DNA of 6,747 bases. It comes from Clostridia bacterium (GTDB lineage Bacteria; Bacillota_A; Clostridia; Christensenellales; Aristaeellaceae). Every line of letters starts with the position of its first letter. Position 1 is the stretch's first letter. Position numbers and translations under genes: made by a program. A model generated the notes under the pieces. That model had not been told where the DNA came from, searched no databases, and saw only the letters and a program-made list of their open reading frames with translations. Where the stretch lies: positions 1 through 6,747 of the forward strand of contig JAFWYA010000047.1 of the NCBI GenBank assembly GCA_017517815.1, given 5' to 3'. Of this stretch, positions 6,229-6,747 are shown one piece after another.

Positions 6229-6747
6229 GTGGATTTCTTGTGGAATAAACTCACCGAATGGCTCAAAGAAATGCTGGTGGGCGGCGTCATGGGCAACCTG
6301 ACCGGCCTGTTTGACAGCGTGAACGAACAGGTATCAGAGATCGCCAGTACAGTCGGCACCACGCCCCAGGGCTGGAACGGCAGCGTATTCAGCATGGTGC
6401 AGTCCCTGTCCGAAACGGTGATCGTGCCGATAGCCGGCATCATCCTCGCCATCGTCATGACCATGGAACTGATCCAGATGATCGTGGATCGCAACAACTT
6501 CCACGATTTCGATATCGGTCAGATCTACAAGTGGGTGTTCAAGACCTTCTTTGCGGTGATGATCGTCACCAACACATGGAATCTGGTCATGGCGATCTTC
6601 GATCTGGCCCAGCATGTGGTCAATAACGCGGCTGGCGTCATCCTGTCCGATACATCCATCGACCTGTCCACCCTGATTACAGATATGGAAGCACGCCTCA
6701 TGGAGATGGAGATCGGCCCGCTGTTCTCGCTGTGGATTCAGTCTGCC
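6229..6747 (+). CDS. VirB6/TrbL-like conjugal transfer membrane protein (CD1112-like), 5' part
   Basis: The frame is open for 173 codons from GTG 6229 to the right edge, so the 3' part is missing. The N-terminus (DFLWNKLTEWLKEMLVGGVM, then GNLTGLFDSVNEQVSEIA and TVGTTPQGWNGSVFSM) matches what I know of the VirB6/TrbL-like family of clostridial ICEs. Hydrophobic segments are visible at about residues 64-86 (IVPIAGIILAIVMTMELIQM) and 103-125 (VFKTFFAVMIVTNTWNLVMA), followed by FDLAQHVVNNAAG. Family members are polytopic inner-channel proteins of the type IV secretion system, and more helices are expected beyond the window. It lies 66 bp after maff2, with a hairpin between. GTG is the only possible start in this frame. 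I am fairly sure of the family and less sure of exact equivalence to VirB6. Confidence 0.88.
   Translation, partial: MDFLWNKLTEWLKEMLVGGVMGNLTGLFDSVNEQVSEIASTVGTTPQGWNGSVFSMVQSLSETVIVPIAGIILAIVMTMELIQMIVDRNNFHDFDIGQIYKWVFKTFFAVMIVTNTWNLVMAIFDLAQHVVNNAAGVILSDTSIDLSTLITDMEARLMEMEIGPLFSLWIQSA

Noticed and set aside
1..6747. tRNA, rRNA, CRISPR arrays, insertion sequences, attachment sites or origin of transfer
   Set aside because: None was seen on either strand by eye. Non-coding gaps are short (the longest is about 142 bp) and are accounted for by hairpins and ribosome binding sites.

Overview
The window looks like part of an integrative conjugative element (or conjugative plasmid) from a gut-type Firmicute, probably a Clostridia/Oscillospiraceae-like host. 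The GC-rich sequence, AAAGGAGG-type ribosome binding sites, use of TTG and GTG starts, and the gene order Cna-B adhesin / PcfB / VirD4 / small protein / Maff2 / VirB6-TrbL-like fit the transfer modules of the C. difficile CTn and Tn1549 type. No database search was run; families were assigned by recognising motifs and gene order. All genes are on the + strand.

Region 1 (1-3245) is the 3' end of a very large cell-wall adhesin made of tandem SpaA/Cna-B domains, open at the left edge. It ends in a sortase-type signal: a degenerate TG motif, a hydrophobic helix and a basic tail. A hairpin with a T-rich tract (3253-3290) follows.

Region 2 (3312-5804) is a tightly coupled block. It holds a PcfB-family protein starting at TTG, a 596-residue VirD4-like coupling ATPase overlapping it by ATGA, and an 83-residue coiled-coil protein overlapping the VirD4 end by 20 bp. 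It closes with a perfect 15-bp intrinsic-terminator hairpin (5869-5912). A possible 30-codon leader-like reading frame (5804-5896) stops inside the 3' arm of that hairpin.

Region 3 (5947-6747) is the start of the membrane channel module. It has a 71-residue two-helix Maff2 protein, a 12-bp GC-rich hairpin without a T-tract, and the first 173 codons of a VirB6/TrbL-like membrane protein that starts at GTG and runs off the right edge.

Together these genes would serve cell contact (adhesin), substrate recruitment (VirD4, perhaps with PcfB) and the translocation channel (Maff2, VirB6-like) of a Gram-positive type IV secretion system. The known parts are ordinary for such elements. The less explained parts are the three intercistronic hairpins, the leader-like frame at the internal terminator, the unassigned coiled-coil gene, and the Asp-for-Asn changes and odd sorting signal in the adhesin.
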